Shown: positions 18,986-29,007, counted from the stretch's first letter. The stretch is DNA of 64,000 nucleotides from Orenia metallireducens (GCF_001693735.1 NZ_LWDV01000010.1:269196-333195), one strand, 5' to 3'. Made by a program: numbers and translations. Notes: generated by a model from the letters alone, not told the origin.

Positions 18986-19650
18986 TATTCACACACCCTT
19001 CCATCTTTTAATCTTATAATTCTTGTTCCATATTCAGCAGATTTCTCAGAATGAGTTACTTGTACAATTGTTTTTCCTTGCTCCTGATTAATCTTTTTAA
19101 ATAGCTCCATAATCTCCATTCCTGTCTTACTATCAAGATTTCCAATAGGTTCATCAGCCAAGATAACCTCAGGCTTATTGATCAAAGCTCGAGCAATAGC
19201 TACTCTCTGCTGTTGCCCTCCTGAAAGCTCTCTTGGGGTATGCTTTCTTCGATCACTCAATCCCACAATCTCTAATATCTCATCTAAATCACCTTGATAA
19301 TCTTTCATCTTTTTGCCATCAAGCAAGATAGGCAGTAGAATATTTTCTTCTACATTAAGATTGGGGATTAAATTATAAAATTGAAATACAAATCCTAGCT
19401 CCCTTCTTCTCATTATGCTCTCCTCTTTATCCTTCATTACCGCAAGTTCCTTACCATTAATCTTCAAACTACCAGAACTAGGCTTATCCAACCCTCCTAA
19501 AAGATACAAAAGGGTACTCTTTCCTGAGCCAGAAGGTCCCATAATAGAAACAAATTCTCCTTTTTGAATAATCAAGTTTATATCCTTTAATACCTCTACC
19601 TCTAATTCTCCTAATTTAAAGCTCTTATATAAGTTAGTAGTTTCAATCAC
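18985..19650 (-). CDS. ABC transporter ATP-binding protein (MacB/LolD class)
   Basis: The protein has 221 residues with all ABC motifs: Walker [11 protein letters not shown]-loop [13 protein letters not shown], signature [15 protein letters not shown], Walker B VILADEP and the switch histidine in VTHSEKSA. It belongs to the class that drives mechanotransmission transporters such as MacB, LolCDE and FtsEX. A GTG start follows GGGGGAGAAGTCTA. It is encoded between its permease and the adaptor. Confidence 0.93.
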   Translation of the reverse strand: MIETTNLYKSFKLGELEVEVLKDINLIIQKGEFVSIMGPSGSGKSTLLYLLGGLDKPSSGSLKINGKELAVMKDKEESIMRRRELGFVFQFYNLIPNLNVEENILLPILLDGKKMKDYQGDLDEILEIVGLSDRRKHTPRELSGGQQQRVAIARALINKPEVILADEPIGNLDSKTGMEIMELFKKINQEQGKTIVQVTHSEKSAEYGTRIIRLKDGRVCE

Positions 19651-19747
19651 TAGACTTCTCCCCCTCTCTCTTTAACTTATAATCAAAAGTAAATTGTTCT
19701 ATTTTCTTACTTATAGACAATCCCTATCTAATCTTAGCAATTACTAA

Positions 19748-22246
19748 TTACTCATATTTAATAGCTTCAATAATATTCAACTTTGAAGACCTTAAAGCAG
19801 GACTGATAGAAGCTATAACTGATATAACCGATCCTGCTACCACTGCTGTAATGAACATACTAATAGAATAATGCATTTTAATTGGAATAGTCATAGCCTT
19901 AAGAACAAACTTAATTATTTCTATGAACATTACTCCACCAAAAACTCCAACTAAACCACCAATTAAACCTCCAGTCATCGTCTCAATCAATATCATCTTA
20001 ATAATCTGCCTTTTACTCATACCTATAGAACGAAATACTGCTAAGCTTCTCTTTCTACTGATAAAACTAACTACAAAATTATTAAATATACCAAAGACCC
20101 CTATAATCATTGCTATAAAAGAAAATCCTTTCAAAATAATAAAGAGTTGATTATTAGACTCCATATTCCTCTTTTCCATACTCTTTAAAGTATCTAGCCA
20201 GAGACGATCTCGAGCAAATTTATCCTTAATAGCCTCTTTAACCTTCTCTGGATCTTTAGATGTTCTTAAATAAATTTGATCACGATATTGCAAATCCATA
20301 TCCCTTTTTAAATAACTTCCTCCCACCAAAGCCATGTCACCATTTTCCATTAAGGTATTTATAAATCCAGCCACTCGATATTTCTTCTTACCCCTTTTAG
20401 TCTCTAAAGTAAGGATTTGTCCATAATCAATATTCAACTTCTCTTTAAGCATAGTAGTCAATATAATCTTTCTACCTTCTTCCATCTCTTTAAATAGTTC
20501 TCTTCTATCGCCTATAATATCATAATCCCAATAATCAAAATACTCTTCAACATCTATTCCAGTTACTTCGCTTATACTATGCTCTTTCTCTACAATCTTG
20601 ACATTTCTGGCTTGATAAGCACTATAAACATCTCTTACTCCATCTACAGTTAGTAACCTCTGTTCTAAATTACGGTCTGCCCGAGGATGCCACATCCATA
20701 TATCAAATTTGGCATCACCATATACATCACTCACCTCTATTGCAACACTGTGACTTAAAGTATTAATCATTAACAGACTAGCAATTCCTATAGTTAATAA
20801 AGAGATATTATTTATAATACTCTTATTATCACGAAGATTCTTAACTGCTAAAATTCCCTCATTTCCAAAGATATAAGAATACAGGTGTTCAAATATTATT
20901 ATAAACAAATTTGTAATTATAGGAATAAGCATTATAATTGCTGCTCCTATAGTCAACATACAAATTATATTTATAATCATAGCTTGTGAATCTGATACAA
21001 AGCGAGGTATTATTAACGAGGCTATCAATAATAGCAGGCCTAATATCGGCTTCCATCTTCTTCTCTTGGATTTATTATCGATATTATTAAGGATTATATC
21101 CTTAACAGGAATCTTAGAGACCTTAATAATTGGAATCAGAGAACTTAGTACAGATATAATAACTGCTGTTAAGAAGGCTGTTAACAACTGGCCTGAAGTA
21201 AAGACCATCTCAGCTTTCATCTCAGTTCTTGACCAAGGATTTTTAGCCAAGATATTTGTCATTCCATAAAGGATCCCAAATCCTATTCCACAACCAAATA
21301 TTCCACCAATAACCCCATACATAAAACTTTCTACTAATAATAGTAGATCTGTAATCTTCCTTGTAGCACCTATACTCCTAAAAGTCCCTATCATCGGTAA
21401 CCTCTCCATAGTAATGACCTTAAAGGAAGTATAGATAATAAATATACTAATAAAGATAACTATCGGTAGCATCATCATAAAAGGAGCCGTAGTACTCTTG
21501 CTATACTCCTTAATCTCTGCTCTGGTTACAGTCTTTCTAACAGTATATCTATGATACTTCTCAGATAAACTCTTAATCGCCTCCTTTACTTCAATCCCCT
21601 CTTTAGTTTTAAGATAGATTCTAGAAACTCTACCCCTAGCATCATAGAGTGTAGCCAACTTCTTTTTAGGGACAACTGCTCTAATATTCCGACTTCCTGG
21701 TTCAAATAATCCTTGAGATACTGCAATTGCTGATACTATAAAGCGATACTTCTCACCATCGACCTCTAAATCTACTTTGTCACCTAATTCTAACCCATAT
21801 TTATCAGCATCGACTCTACCAATAATCAATTTATTGCCTACAAAAGGCTCTAGCTTAACCTTCTCTTCTAAAATGATTGGATTCATCTTCTGTAAATCAT
21901 CCAATTCATAACCCTGCAAATGAATATCGACCTTCTGATGTTCAGAGTACTTGTATGAAGTACTCATATCCATAGTACCTACAATATATTCAAATTGCTC
22001 TTTTAACTGCTCTGCTTGATAAGTACGGAAAAAGCTTGAGGGAGAATCACTATTAGCATAAATTATAATCTCTGCTGTACCAAAGTACTTCTTTAAACGC
22101 TCTATCTGCATCTGTTCTACTGTACTAGAAATAGCCAATGAAGCAAAAAACAATGCTGCAGATAATGCTATAGAGAAGAGGATTAAAAAGGTTCTAAACT
22201 TCTTCTCTTTGATATTTCTCAATGTAAATTTGAGTAATATCCCCAC
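19748..22246 (-). CDS. ABC transporter permease with duplicated FtsX/MacB-type domains
   Basis: The protein has 832 residues. One TM helix near the N-terminus is followed by a large extracytoplasmic domain (about 45-245), three TM helices (about 255-385), more helices near 400-455, a second N-terminal-like helix with another extracytoplasmic domain (about 480-680) and three final TM helices with the FtsX ending SPALRSSKLNIIEAIKYE. It is a double-unit permease, unlike the single-unit MacB. With the neighbouring ATPase, adaptor and TolC-like protein it would pump a substrate (peptide, lipid or toxin) across the envelope. GTG start after AAGGAGGTG. Confidence 0.88.
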   Translation of the reverse strand: MGILLKFTLRNIKEKKFRTFLILFSIALSAALFFASLAISSTVEQMQIERLKKYFGTAEIIIYANSDSPSSFFRTYQAEQLKEQFEYIVGTMDMSTSYKYSEHQKVDIHLQGYELDDLQKMNPIILEEKVKLEPFVGNKLIIGRVDADKYGLELGDKVDLEVDGEKYRFIVSAIAVSQGLFEPGSRNIRAVVPKKKLATLYDARGRVSRIYLKTKEGIEVKEAIKSLSEKYHRYTVRKTVTRAEIKEYSKSTTAPFMMMLPIVIFISIFIIYTSFKVITMERLPMIGTFRSIGATRKITDLLLLVESFMYGVIGGIFGCGIGFGILYGMTNILAKNPWSRTEMKAEMVFTSGQLLTAFLTAVIISVLSSLIPIIKVSKIPVKDIILNNIDNKSKRRRWKPILGLLLLIASLIIPRFVSDSQAMIINIICMLTIGAAIIMLIPIITNLFIIIFEHLYSYIFGNEGILAVKNLRDNKSIINNISLLTIGIASLLMINTLSHSVAIEVSDVYGDAKFDIWMWHPRADRNLEQRLLTVDGVRDVYSAYQARNVKIVEKEHSISEVTGIDVEEYFDYWDYDIIGDRRELFKEMEEGRKIILTTMLKEKLNIDYGQILTLETKRGKKKYRVAGFINTLMENGDMALVGGSYLKRDMDLQYRDQIYLRTSKDPEKVKEAIKDKFARDRLWLDTLKSMEKRNMESNNQLFIILKGFSFIAMIIGVFGIFNNFVVSFISRKRSLAVFRSIGMSKRQIIKMILIETMTGGLIGGLVGVFGGVMFIEIIKFVLKAMTIPIKMHYSISMFITAVVAGSVISVIASISPALRSSKLNIIEAIKYE

Positions 22247-22417
22247 TATTGCACCTCCTTTAATAAAAAACCATTATCAAAACTCAATAATAATGTTAAC
22301 TAATGACATTATATCTATTTAAAGTAACCTTGTCTAATGATTAATTTTTAAATTTTAATGATAAATTAAACCTTAATCCTTTAATTACTATTAAAACTCC
22401 TGATTATACCCTTAATC

Positions 22418-22453
22418 GTGAAAAGGAACAAACTCATGTTTGTTCCTTTTCAC
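22418..22453. terminator. Strong palindromic hairpin between MBL gene and efflux operon
   Basis: The arms GTGAAAAGGAACAAAC and their complement close a 4-nt loop. No T-run follows on the minus strand, so it could be an operator or a factor-assisted terminator for the metallo-hydrolase gene. The rest of 22247-22565 is AT-rich and shows no gene. Confidence 0.6.
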
Positions 22454-22565
22454 CTCACCTTAACTATATATCCTTGCAAAAGAATATTTAAATAAAGTTA
22501 CCCAATTTTAGAATCAGATTTAAATTAGGGCAAAGTTGAATGGTTACAAAAACCCTTTCAAATAT

Positions 22566-23309
22566 CTATAATTTCCCTAATAATTTTAAATTCTGTAAAT
22601 GAACCTCCTTATATCTAGATTTTAGATACTCTTCAGCTTGGTTATTTGTTAAGCTAGTAATATACTTCAAATTATCTTCAATCAAGGACTTATTACTCAC
22701 TTCACCATGCCCTGGAATCACAGTATCAACCTCTAATTGCAAATACTTCTCTAAAGTCCTTTGATAACTCTTAATATCCCCGTCTTGTAAATATGGTATC
22801 GGTGCCTCTAAATTATCACCCGCAAATAATACTCCATCTACAAAATCAACACAACTAGCAGAACCTTTGGTATGACCAGGGCTATAGAAGAATTTAACCC
22901 CTTCTTCATAAAAGGTTAACTCATCAGTAAAGGTATTTGTTGGAGGAATTATATTGACCTCACCTCTTCTATGCTCTGAATAGATCTCTAACTCCTGCTC
23001 TGCTTTATCAATTATATTATTTCGGCATATTTCATGGGATAAGATCAAGCTAGTTTCAAAGGTACAATTTCCCCAGATATGATCCCAGTCATAGTGGGAA
23101 TTAAATACTATAATTGGCTTGTCCCTAAAATTTATCTCAATATACCTCTTAATCTCTTTCATCGACTCTGGTCCTAAAAAGGTATCACAGACAAAGACAT
23201 AATTTTTAGCATTAATTACGTAAACATTTGTAGTTACTCCAAATCCTGTATCTTGTAAATAGAAGAAGGTGAAAAGCATCCCTCTTCTACCAATACGCGT
23301 TATTTCCAT
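22566..23309 (-). CDS. Metallo-beta-lactamase fold hydrolase
   Basis: The protein has 247 residues. The zinc-binding residues are in NSHYDWDHIWGN (HxxxDH near residue 70), SPGHTKGSA, FAGDNLE and IPGHGEV, the usual five-motif set. The substrate is not evident; glyoxalase II-like and hydrolase relatives of unknown role share this layout. GGAGGGTAATA precedes the ATG. It lies directly after the folate operon in the same direction, with 52 bp between it and folK, but there is no obvious link to folate. Confidence 0.8.
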   Translation of the reverse strand: MEITRIGRRGMLFTFFYLQDTGFGVTTNVYVINAKNYVFVCDTFLGPESMKEIKRYIEINFRDKPIIVFNSHYDWDHIWGNCTFETSLILSHEICRNNIIDKAEQELEIYSEHRRGEVNIIPPTNTFTDELTFYEEGVKFFYSPGHTKGSASCVDFVDGVLFAGDNLEAPIPYLQDGDIKSYQRTLEKYLQLEVDTVIPGHGEVSNKSLIEDNLKYITSLTNNQAEEYLKSRYKEVHLQNLKLLGKL

Positions 23310-23361
23310 TATTACCCTCCAATTACTACCTGCTAGAATTATTTATGCAATACCCTATTGA

Positions 23362-23847
23362 TTATAAAGCTTCTTTATATTCTTCAACCCCATCTTTACC
23401 TAACTCCATTATCAAATCAGTAATATCCTTCCCATTGATAAGTAAACCTTCATCCAACTCAGCTAAAGGTATTAAAACAAAAGCTCTTTCTGCAATTCGA
23501 GGATGGGGAATAATTAAATTCTCTTCCTTTAAATCTAAGTCTCCATATAATAAGATATCAACATCTATCGTCCTTGGTCCCCACTTCATCAACCTCTTCC
23601 GTTTAAGCTTTGATTCAACAGATTGGCACTTTTTTAATAATTCTTGAGGAGCTAACTGGGTTTCTATCTTTAGACATAGATTTAAAAAGCTATCTTGGTT
23701 ATTATACCCCCAGGGCTCAGTTTCATAAACCTTAGATATCTCCAATAAATTAGTTACAGGAAATTCTCTAATTAAATCGATTGCCTTCTTTAAATTACCT
23801 TCTCTATCACCTAGATTAGTACCTAAGCCTAAATATACAATATTCAT
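23362..23847 (-). CDS. folK: HPPK, 6-hydroxymethyl-dihydropterin pyrophosphokinase
   Basis: The protein has 161 residues, the normal length. It begins MNIVYLGLGTNLGDREGNL and carries the family signature WGPRTIDVDILLYGD (about residues 90-104) plus IPHPRIAERAFVLIPL. It transfers pyrophosphate from ATP to 6-hydroxymethyl-7,8-dihydropterin, making the substrate for FolP. It is last of the seven-gene folate cluster. Confidence 0.96.
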   Translation of the reverse strand: MNIVYLGLGTNLGDREGNLKKAIDLIREFPVTNLLEISKVYETEPWGYNNQDSFLNLCLKIETQLAPQELLKKCQSVESKLKRKRLMKWGPRTIDVDILLYGDLDLKEENLIIPHPRIAERAFVLIPLAELDEGLLINGKDITDLIMELGKDGVEEYKEAL

Positions 23848-23932
23848 CTTAAAATCTCCTTTTAATATAAATAAAAGTCATTCCACAAATTTTTTGAAAA
23901 ACCCCATATTTCAAGATATAGTTTATATAACT

Positions 23933-24295
23933 TTATTTTCTTCCTCTAAAGATTTGGACTCCTACATGATCAAAAATCCCTGGAATAGGAGCTTCTGGCT
24001 TCTTTACTCTAACCATTATCTCCTCAATTTTAGTAAATTCCTTCAAAACTCTATCAGCTATCTTTTCAGCTAAAGCCTCAATAAGTTGATATCGCTCTTG
24101 TTCGCATATCTCTTTTACTACTTCATAAACAAGAGCATAACTGACTGATTGATCCAAGTTATCACTCTTTCCAGCAGACTTTAAATCTAGATATAACTCC
24201 AAATCTATAAAGAACTTTTGACCCAATCTATTCTCTTCTATCAATGCTCCATGATAGCCATAAAAAGATAAATCATTCAGAATAATCTTATCCAT
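23933..24295 (-). CDS. folB: Dihydroneopterin aldolase
   Basis: The protein is about 120 residues, starting at MDKIILNDLSFYGYHGALIEE with GGGGTGAG upstream; 18 codons of the longer frame lie before the site. FYGYHG and RYQLIEALAEKIA are typical, and the Lys in RVKKPEAPIPG matches the catalytic lysine of the family. It cleaves dihydroneopterin to 6-hydroxymethyl-dihydropterin and glycolaldehyde. It is followed by folK. Confidence 0.95.
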   Translation of the reverse strand: MDKIILNDLSFYGYHGALIEENRLGQKFFIDLELYLDLKSAGKSDNLDQSVSYALVYEVVKEICEQERYQLIEALAEKIADRVLKEFTKIEEIMVRVKKPEAPIPGIFDHVGVQIFRGRK

Positions 24296-24403
24296 AATCT
24301 CACCCCATCCAAAATTTAAATACAACAGTGACAAGTGATGAGTAACCAATAACTAGAAAAGATTTTTACTTATTACCAATCATTTATCACTCATTAGTAA
24401 ATG

Positions 24404-25192
24404 TTATCTAACTATTGCATCAGTAACTTTAGCAGCCCTCAAATTCTCCTTAACATCGTGTACTCTAACTATATCCACACCTTGCATAATCCCCATCACA
24501 GTAGTAGCTACTGTGCCTTCCACCCTCTCTTTAGGTGGTAAATCTAATATCCTACCTATCATTCTCTTTCTAGAAGTACCAAGTAGAATAGGATATCCTA
24601 AATCCTTCAACTTTGATAGATTTCTCATAATCTCTAAATTCTCTTCTTGAGTAGTACCAAAACCGACTCCAGGGTCTAAGATTATATTACTATCTTTAAC
24701 TCCAGTTTCCTTAGCCATCTTAATACTCTTATTTAGAAACTCAATCATTGCTTCCATAATATTAGTCCGCTCTTCATCACTACGACCATTATACATGATT
24801 ATTACTGGAGCATCATAGTCAGCTACTACCTTAGCCATCTTCCCATCCCACTGCAAGCCCCAAACATCATTGATTATATCTACACCCATCTCCAAAACCG
24901 CCTTAGCCACCTCTGGCTTATAGGTATCGATAGAAATAGGAATATGAACCTTATCTCTAATAGCTTTGATTACGGGCTTTAGCCTCCTTATCTCTTCCTC
25001 TGCTGATACCTTCTCTGCCCCTGGTCTAGTAGATTCTGCCCCAATATCGATAATATCTGCTCCTTGCTCAACCATCTCTTGGGCACGAGAAACAGCATCC
25101 TCTATATTAAAATAGTCTCCTCCATCAGAAAAGCTATCAGGAGTAACATTTAAAATTCCCATGATATAAGTTCTCTTACCAAATTCAAACAT
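24404..25192 (-). CDS. folP: Dihydropteroate synthase
   Basis: The protein has 262 residues. Both family signatures are present: MGILNVTPDSFSDGGDY near the start and DIIDIGAESTRPGAEKVS (about residues 45-62), plus GTSRKRMIG for pterin and phosphate binding. It condenses hydroxymethyl-dihydropterin pyrophosphate with 4-aminobenzoate, the step blocked by sulfonamides. The pabABC genes upstream would supply the aminobenzoate. Confidence 0.97.
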   Translation of the reverse strand: MFEFGKRTYIMGILNVTPDSFSDGGDYFNIEDAVSRAQEMVEQGADIIDIGAESTRPGAEKVSAEEEIRRLKPVIKAIRDKVHIPISIDTYKPEVAKAVLEMGVDIINDVWGLQWDGKMAKVVADYDAPVIIMYNGRSDEERTNIMEAMIEFLNKSIKMAKETGVKDSNIILDPGVGFGTTQEENLEIMRNLSKLKDLGYPILLGTSRKRMIGRILDLPPKERVEGTVATTVMGIMQGVDIVRVHDVKENLRAAKVTDAIVR

Positions 25193-25264
25193 ATTGTTCC
25201 CCCTTTATTAAGTATAGTAACGGGTAATGAGTAATTAGTAACATGTAAAAAAATAATTATTATC

Positions 25265-25391
25265 AAGTCTCTTCACTCTCCCTACGAGTTCTTCGAATTC
25301 TCCGTGATGGGACCTTTAAAAATATCGATCCACGGAGAGTCTTATTTTTTAAAGACTCATAGGGAAAAATTCCCGACGGAATTTTTCCTAT
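25265..25391. repeat. Cluster of three hairpins between folE and folP
   Basis: Three stems follow each other: TCTCCGTG/CACGGAGA (about 25290-25336), GAGTCTT/AAGACTC (25336-25357) and GGAAAAATTCC/GGAATTTTTCC (25364-25390). The last overlaps the folE stop codon. On the minus strand the first encountered could terminate after folE. The GC-rich composition resembles the dispersed repeats, but I see no clear match. Confidence 0.5.
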
Positions 25392-25954
25392 CTACTGCTC
25401 TTGATAAGATTCATTATCTCAGCTCTAGCAGCACTATCCTCTTTAAATACACCTCTTGCTGCAGAGGTTATCGTCCGACTTTCAGTCTTTTTAATCCCTC
25501 TCATAGTCATACACATCTGCTCCGCCTCTACAATCACTAAAACTCCAAGAGGCTCTAAGACATTGACGATAGCATCAGCTATCATCTTATTCATCCTCTC
25601 TTGCAATTGTAGCCTTCTAGCTACTGTTTCTACTAATCTAGCCAAGCGGGAGAATCCAGTTATTCTCCCCTCCTTAGGAACATAAGCTATATGTACCTTT
25701 CCGAAAAAGGGTACTAAGTGGTGTTCACAGATAGAATAAAAGCTTATATCTTTTACCATTATTAAATCTTCGTACTTTTCATCCTCAGAAAAGAACTCCA
25801 AATGCTCCTCTGGCTGCTGATTAGTCCCTGACAAAATATCTTCATACATCTCAGCCACTCGCTCTGGTGTTCTCTGCAATCCCTCTCTATCTGGATTCTC
25901 ACCAATAGCCTCTAATATATCTCGCACTGCTCGCTCTATCTTCTTCTTATCCAT
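25388..25954 (-). CDS. folE: GTP cyclohydrolase I
   Basis: The protein has 188 residues, the usual length. Zinc and substrate ligands appear in [18 protein letters not shown] and [10 protein letters not shown], with the signature [12 protein letters not shown] and [12 protein letters not shown]. It makes 7,8-dihydroneopterin triphosphate from GTP, the first pterin step. Its start directly abuts the pabC stop codon, so it is in the pab operon. Confidence 0.97.
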   Translation of the reverse strand: MDKKKIERAVRDILEAIGENPDREGLQRTPERVAEMYEDILSGTNQQPEEHLEFFSEDEKYEDLIMVKDISFYSICEHHLVPFFGKVHIAYVPKEGRITGFSRLARLVETVARRLQLQERMNKMIADAIVNVLEPLGVLVIVEAEQMCMTMRGIKKTESRTITSAARGVFKEDSAARAEIMNLIKSSR

Positions 25955-26722
25955 CTACTCCATCCCTTCTATCCCATATACCTGATAATTAAATTCATTA
26001 ACTAACCTATCAAAAAAATTATTATGCTGATCATATTCTACCCCTTCTATACTTCTTACCTTCATTAAATCAATCAAGCTATTTGTTAAGAAGGCAAAAT
26101 CAAAGTTAGCAATCTCATCTATACCGATAACTTCTAACTTAATTTCAATATTCAGCTTATTGGCAATCTCAATAACCTTAGTTCTGATTATACCAGGAAG
26201 TAAATCTAATTCTTTAGAAGGTGTATATAATATATCATTTTTTATAAAAAAGATATTACTAACACTTCCTTCCAGCACCTTATCATCTGTATTTAATAAG
26301 AGAGCTTCATTATAGCCACTATCAATAGCTTCACGCCTAGCATAAATATTCTCCCAATAATTAGCTGTCTTATGTCGATATAATGGGCTAGTCCCCCGCT
26401 TAAAGGAAGCTACCTTGACTCTATAACCTGCTTCATAATCACCAGAAGAGTAATTTATATCCCTTAAAGAAAAGTTATACCCTTCTGCACAGACAGTCAC
26501 CCGTAAAGCTTGATACTTCAATCCTTCAGTATAGCTTAATATCTTAGAGATTAACTCCTCCTTACTCATATCAAAGGGCACTTTAAGCTCTTGAATTGAG
26601 TTATATAACCTATCTATATGCTCTTTTAAGAAGATAGGTTGACTGTTCCAAACCTTTATCGTTTCAAATAATCCTCTCCCAAACTTAGCTAATTCACTAT
26701 CAAAAGATATATTATTCTTCAT
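25955..26722 (-). CDS. pabC: Aminodeoxychorismate lyase (class IV aminotransferase fold)
   Basis: The protein has 255 residues. It shows the fold type IV PLP pattern: RGLFETIKVWNSQPIFLKEHIDRL at the start, the family's LEGSVSNIFFI segment and PGIIRTKVIEIA. Position between pabB and folE and an 11-bp overlap with pabB point to the lyase that releases 4-aminobenzoate and pyruvate from aminodeoxychorismate. A D-amino acid or branched-chain aminotransferase has a similar sequence, but the context argues for PabC. Confidence 0.9.
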   Translation of the reverse strand: MKNNISFDSELAKFGRGLFETIKVWNSQPIFLKEHIDRLYNSIQELKVPFDMSKEELISKILSYTEGLKYQALRVTVCAEGYNFSLRDINYSSGDYEAGYRVKVASFKRGTSPLYRHKTANYWENIYARREAIDSGYNEALLLNTDDKVLEGSVSNIFFIKNDILYTPSKELDLLPGIIRTKVIEIANKLNIEIKLEVIGIDEIANFDFAFLTNSLIDLMKVRSIEGVEYDQHNNFFDRLVNEFNYQVYGIEGME

Positions 26723-28061
26723 AGTATCCCCTAACTGTTCTCATAATAGATTCTGCTTTATCTAAAGTCTCTTGATACTCTTCCTTAGGATTTGAATCCC
26801 AAGTTATCCCTCCACCAACTTGGAAATAAATCTGATTCTTCTTCTTAATAATTGTTCTAATAGCTATATTCAAATCTAAAGAACCATTAAAACCAATATA
26901 ACCTATAGAACCAGTATAGACACTCCTTTGAGTAGGCTCCAATTCATCGATTATCTCCATTGCTCTTATCTTTGGTGCACCAGTAATCGAACCTCCTGGA
27001 AAGGTAGCCTGTAGTAAATCAACTAAATCCTTATCTTCCCTTAGCTCTCCTTTGACTGTAGCTACCAAATGATGAACATTGCTATACTCCTCCAACTCAA
27101 ATAATTCAGGTACCTTGACTGTACCTACTGTACAGACCTTCCCCAAATCATTCCGTTCTAAATCTACTATCATCAATAACTCCGCCCTATCTTTTTCACT
27201 ATTTAATAGCTCTGATTTTAGGACTTCATCCTCCTGAAGCGTCTTTCCTCTTGGTCTAGTCCCCTTAATAGGTCTAGTCTCTACAATCCTATCTCTAAGA
27301 TGAATAAATCGCTCTGGAGAGTTAGATAAAATGTCAACATCACCAAAATTCAAAAATGCTCCAAAGGGAGCAGGGCTATTTCTTCTTAAATCTCGGTATA
27401 ACTCATAACTTGAAACAGCAACATTTCCCTCAAAACGTTGAGTTAAATTGGCTTGATAGACATCACCTGATTTGATATATCTTCTCACCTTTTCAATTGT
27501 CTCTAAATAATCAGCCTTTTTAAAATTAGATTTTACTCTTATCGGCTGGTATTTGCCTACTTCTGAAACAATAGTATAGTTAAATTCTCTTTGATTCTCT
27601 TCAATTATCTCTGTAATCTTCTTAATCGTCTCAGCTTCTTTAGCTAAATCTAACTCTGGAGTTGCTAGATAAGTCTTTGACTCTAAATGGTCTACCACTA
27701 TTACCCAATCATACAGCCCCATATATAATTCAGGTATAGCTATATCATCGATTGCATTTCTAGATATATCCTCTATATAATGAACCAAGTCATAGGATAA
27801 ATAGCCTACAGCTCCCCCAACAAAGGGAAGTTGAGTCTCATTTTCAACCTTATATTTATTCAATTCTTCTCTTAGCTCTTCTAATGGATTTTTAGAGCTA
27901 TCTTTAAATTTGAGTACCTTAAAAGGGTTAGCACTGATAAAGGAATATCTACCTAACTTCTTCTTCCCCATAGCACTATCCAAAATAAAGCTATACTCTT
28001 CATCCTTAAAGATAGTATATATTTGAAAAGCTGATAGTTCAGTCTTTAACTCTTTAATCAT
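26712..28061 (-). CDS. pabB: Aminodeoxychorismate synthase component I
   Basis: The protein has 449 residues, the length of PabB/TrpE. It carries RPIKGTRPRG; the lysine in PIKGT is the residue that distinguishes PabB from anthranilate synthase (PIAGT). Other chorismate-binding motifs are ERNDLGKVC, PGGSITGAPKIRAM and GSIGYIGFNG. It adds ammonia to chorismate, supplied by PabA. It overlaps pabA by 8 bp and pabC by 11 bp, indicating translational coupling. Confidence 0.95.
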   Translation of the reverse strand: MIKELKTELSAFQIYTIFKDEEYSFILDSAMGKKKLGRYSFISANPFKVLKFKDSSKNPLEELREELNKYKVENETQLPFVGGAVGYLSYDLVHYIEDISRNAIDDIAIPELYMGLYDWVIVVDHLESKTYLATPELDLAKEAETIKKITEIIEENQREFNYTIVSEVGKYQPIRVKSNFKKADYLETIEKVRRYIKSGDVYQANLTQRFEGNVAVSSYELYRDLRRNSPAPFGAFLNFGDVDILSNSPERFIHLRDRIVETRPIKGTRPRGKTLQEDEVLKSELLNSEKDRAELLMIVDLERNDLGKVCTVGTVKVPELFELEEYSNVHHLVATVKGELREDKDLVDLLQATFPGGSITGAPKIRAMEIIDELEPTQRSVYTGSIGYIGFNGSLDLNIAIRTIIKKKNQIYFQVGGGITWDSNPKEEYQETLDKAESIMRTVRGYYEE

Positions 28062-28641
28062 CCCTTAACGCTCCCTTAGCCTGTATAATAAAATTATTGA
28101 GTAGCTCATGTCCTTGCTCTGTCAGAATTGCCTCAGGATGAAATTGTACTCCTTCTATCAAGTAATCTTTATGCTTAATCCCCATTATCTCTCCACCTTC
28201 ACTTTCAGCAGTTATCTCTAACTCCTCTGGGAGAGTATCCCTATCTATTATCAAAGAATGATACCTAGTTACCCTTAGAGGATTATTTAAATCCTTAAAG
28301 ACCCCTTTATTATTGTGTTTAATATGATGTACCTTGCCATGAACAGGCTCCCTTGCTTCAATGATCTCCGCTCCAAAAGCATGTCCAATACTCTGATGCC
28401 CTAAACAGATCCCCAATATAGGAACCTTGCCCTTAAATCTATCGATTACCTCTAAAGAAATCCCTGCTTCCTTGGGAGTACAAGGACCAGGCGAGATTAT
28501 TATCAATCCTAGTTGCAACTCTTCAATCTCAGCAATGCTAATCTCATCATTTCTCTTGACTAGAACCTCTTCCTCTAATTGACCCAAAAACTGTACAAGA
28601 TTATAAGTAAAAGAGTCATAATTATCTATCATTAAAATCAT
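28054..28641 (-). CDS. pabA: Aminodeoxychorismate synthase glutaminase (component II)
   Basis: The protein has 195 residues. This is a class I glutamine amidotransferase with the nucleophile in GICLGHQSIG and the His/Glu pair in GVQFHPEAILT. It provides ammonia to PabB. In some Bacilli one PabA serves both folate and tryptophan synthesis; no trp genes are near, so this one is at least for folate. It is the first gene of the operon. No tetrahydrofolate riboswitch was recognised in its leader. Confidence 0.94.
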   Translation of the reverse strand: MILMIDNYDSFTYNLVQFLGQLEEEVLVKRNDEISIAEIEELQLGLIIISPGPCTPKEAGISLEVIDRFKGKVPILGICLGHQSIGHAFGAEIIEAREPVHGKVHHIKHNNKGVFKDLNNPLRVTRYHSLIIDRDTLPEELEITAESEGGEIMGIKHKDYLIEGVQFHPEAILTEQGHELLNNFIIQAKGALRDD

Positions 28642-28777
28642 TTTAACACCTAATTTCTATTACATCTTTATATTATCTGATTATTATAATTTTACAATAT
28701 CATCATACTATATTCAAATTAATCTTATATTTATCATTCTTTGAATTTATTATAACTTTGAAATTAATATAATAGAA

Positions 28778-28945
28778 TGATAATGCGACATTTTTACCCC
28801 AGTGTATAGGATAGTTAAGTTCAAAAACATCTACCTCATCCCTTAATCCCTTTCCAGGTCTATCGACCACTTCATGCAAAATCAGCCTCTCCTAAGGTAG
28901 TAGAGGGGGCTAGGGGGTGAGGTCTGAAAAGTGTCGCAATATACC
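28778..28945. repeat. Dispersed intergenic repeat, type II with both ends (copy E)
   Basis: The left end ATGCGACATTTTT and the right end AAAAGTGTCGCAATATACCC are inverted copies. Inside are AGTGTATAGGATAGTTAAG, TTCAAAA, and the CCTCATCCC../..GGGGTGAGGTCTG pair. The copy at 12917-13086 has the same order. It lies upstream of pabA, about 140 bp before the gene. Confidence 0.7.
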
Positions 28946-29007
28946 CACATAATGCTACACAATAAAAAAAGAGAAGCCACTACACCGTGACCCCCCTTTT
29001 TATCTAA

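Noticed and set aside
23345-23647. 100-codon plus-strand ORF opposite folK
   Set aside because: It is the antisense shadow of folK and has no independent signal.
28642-28777. Tetrahydrofolate riboswitch before pabA
   Set aside because: The leader has no recognisable THF aptamer core; only AT-rich DNA and a repeat copy are present.
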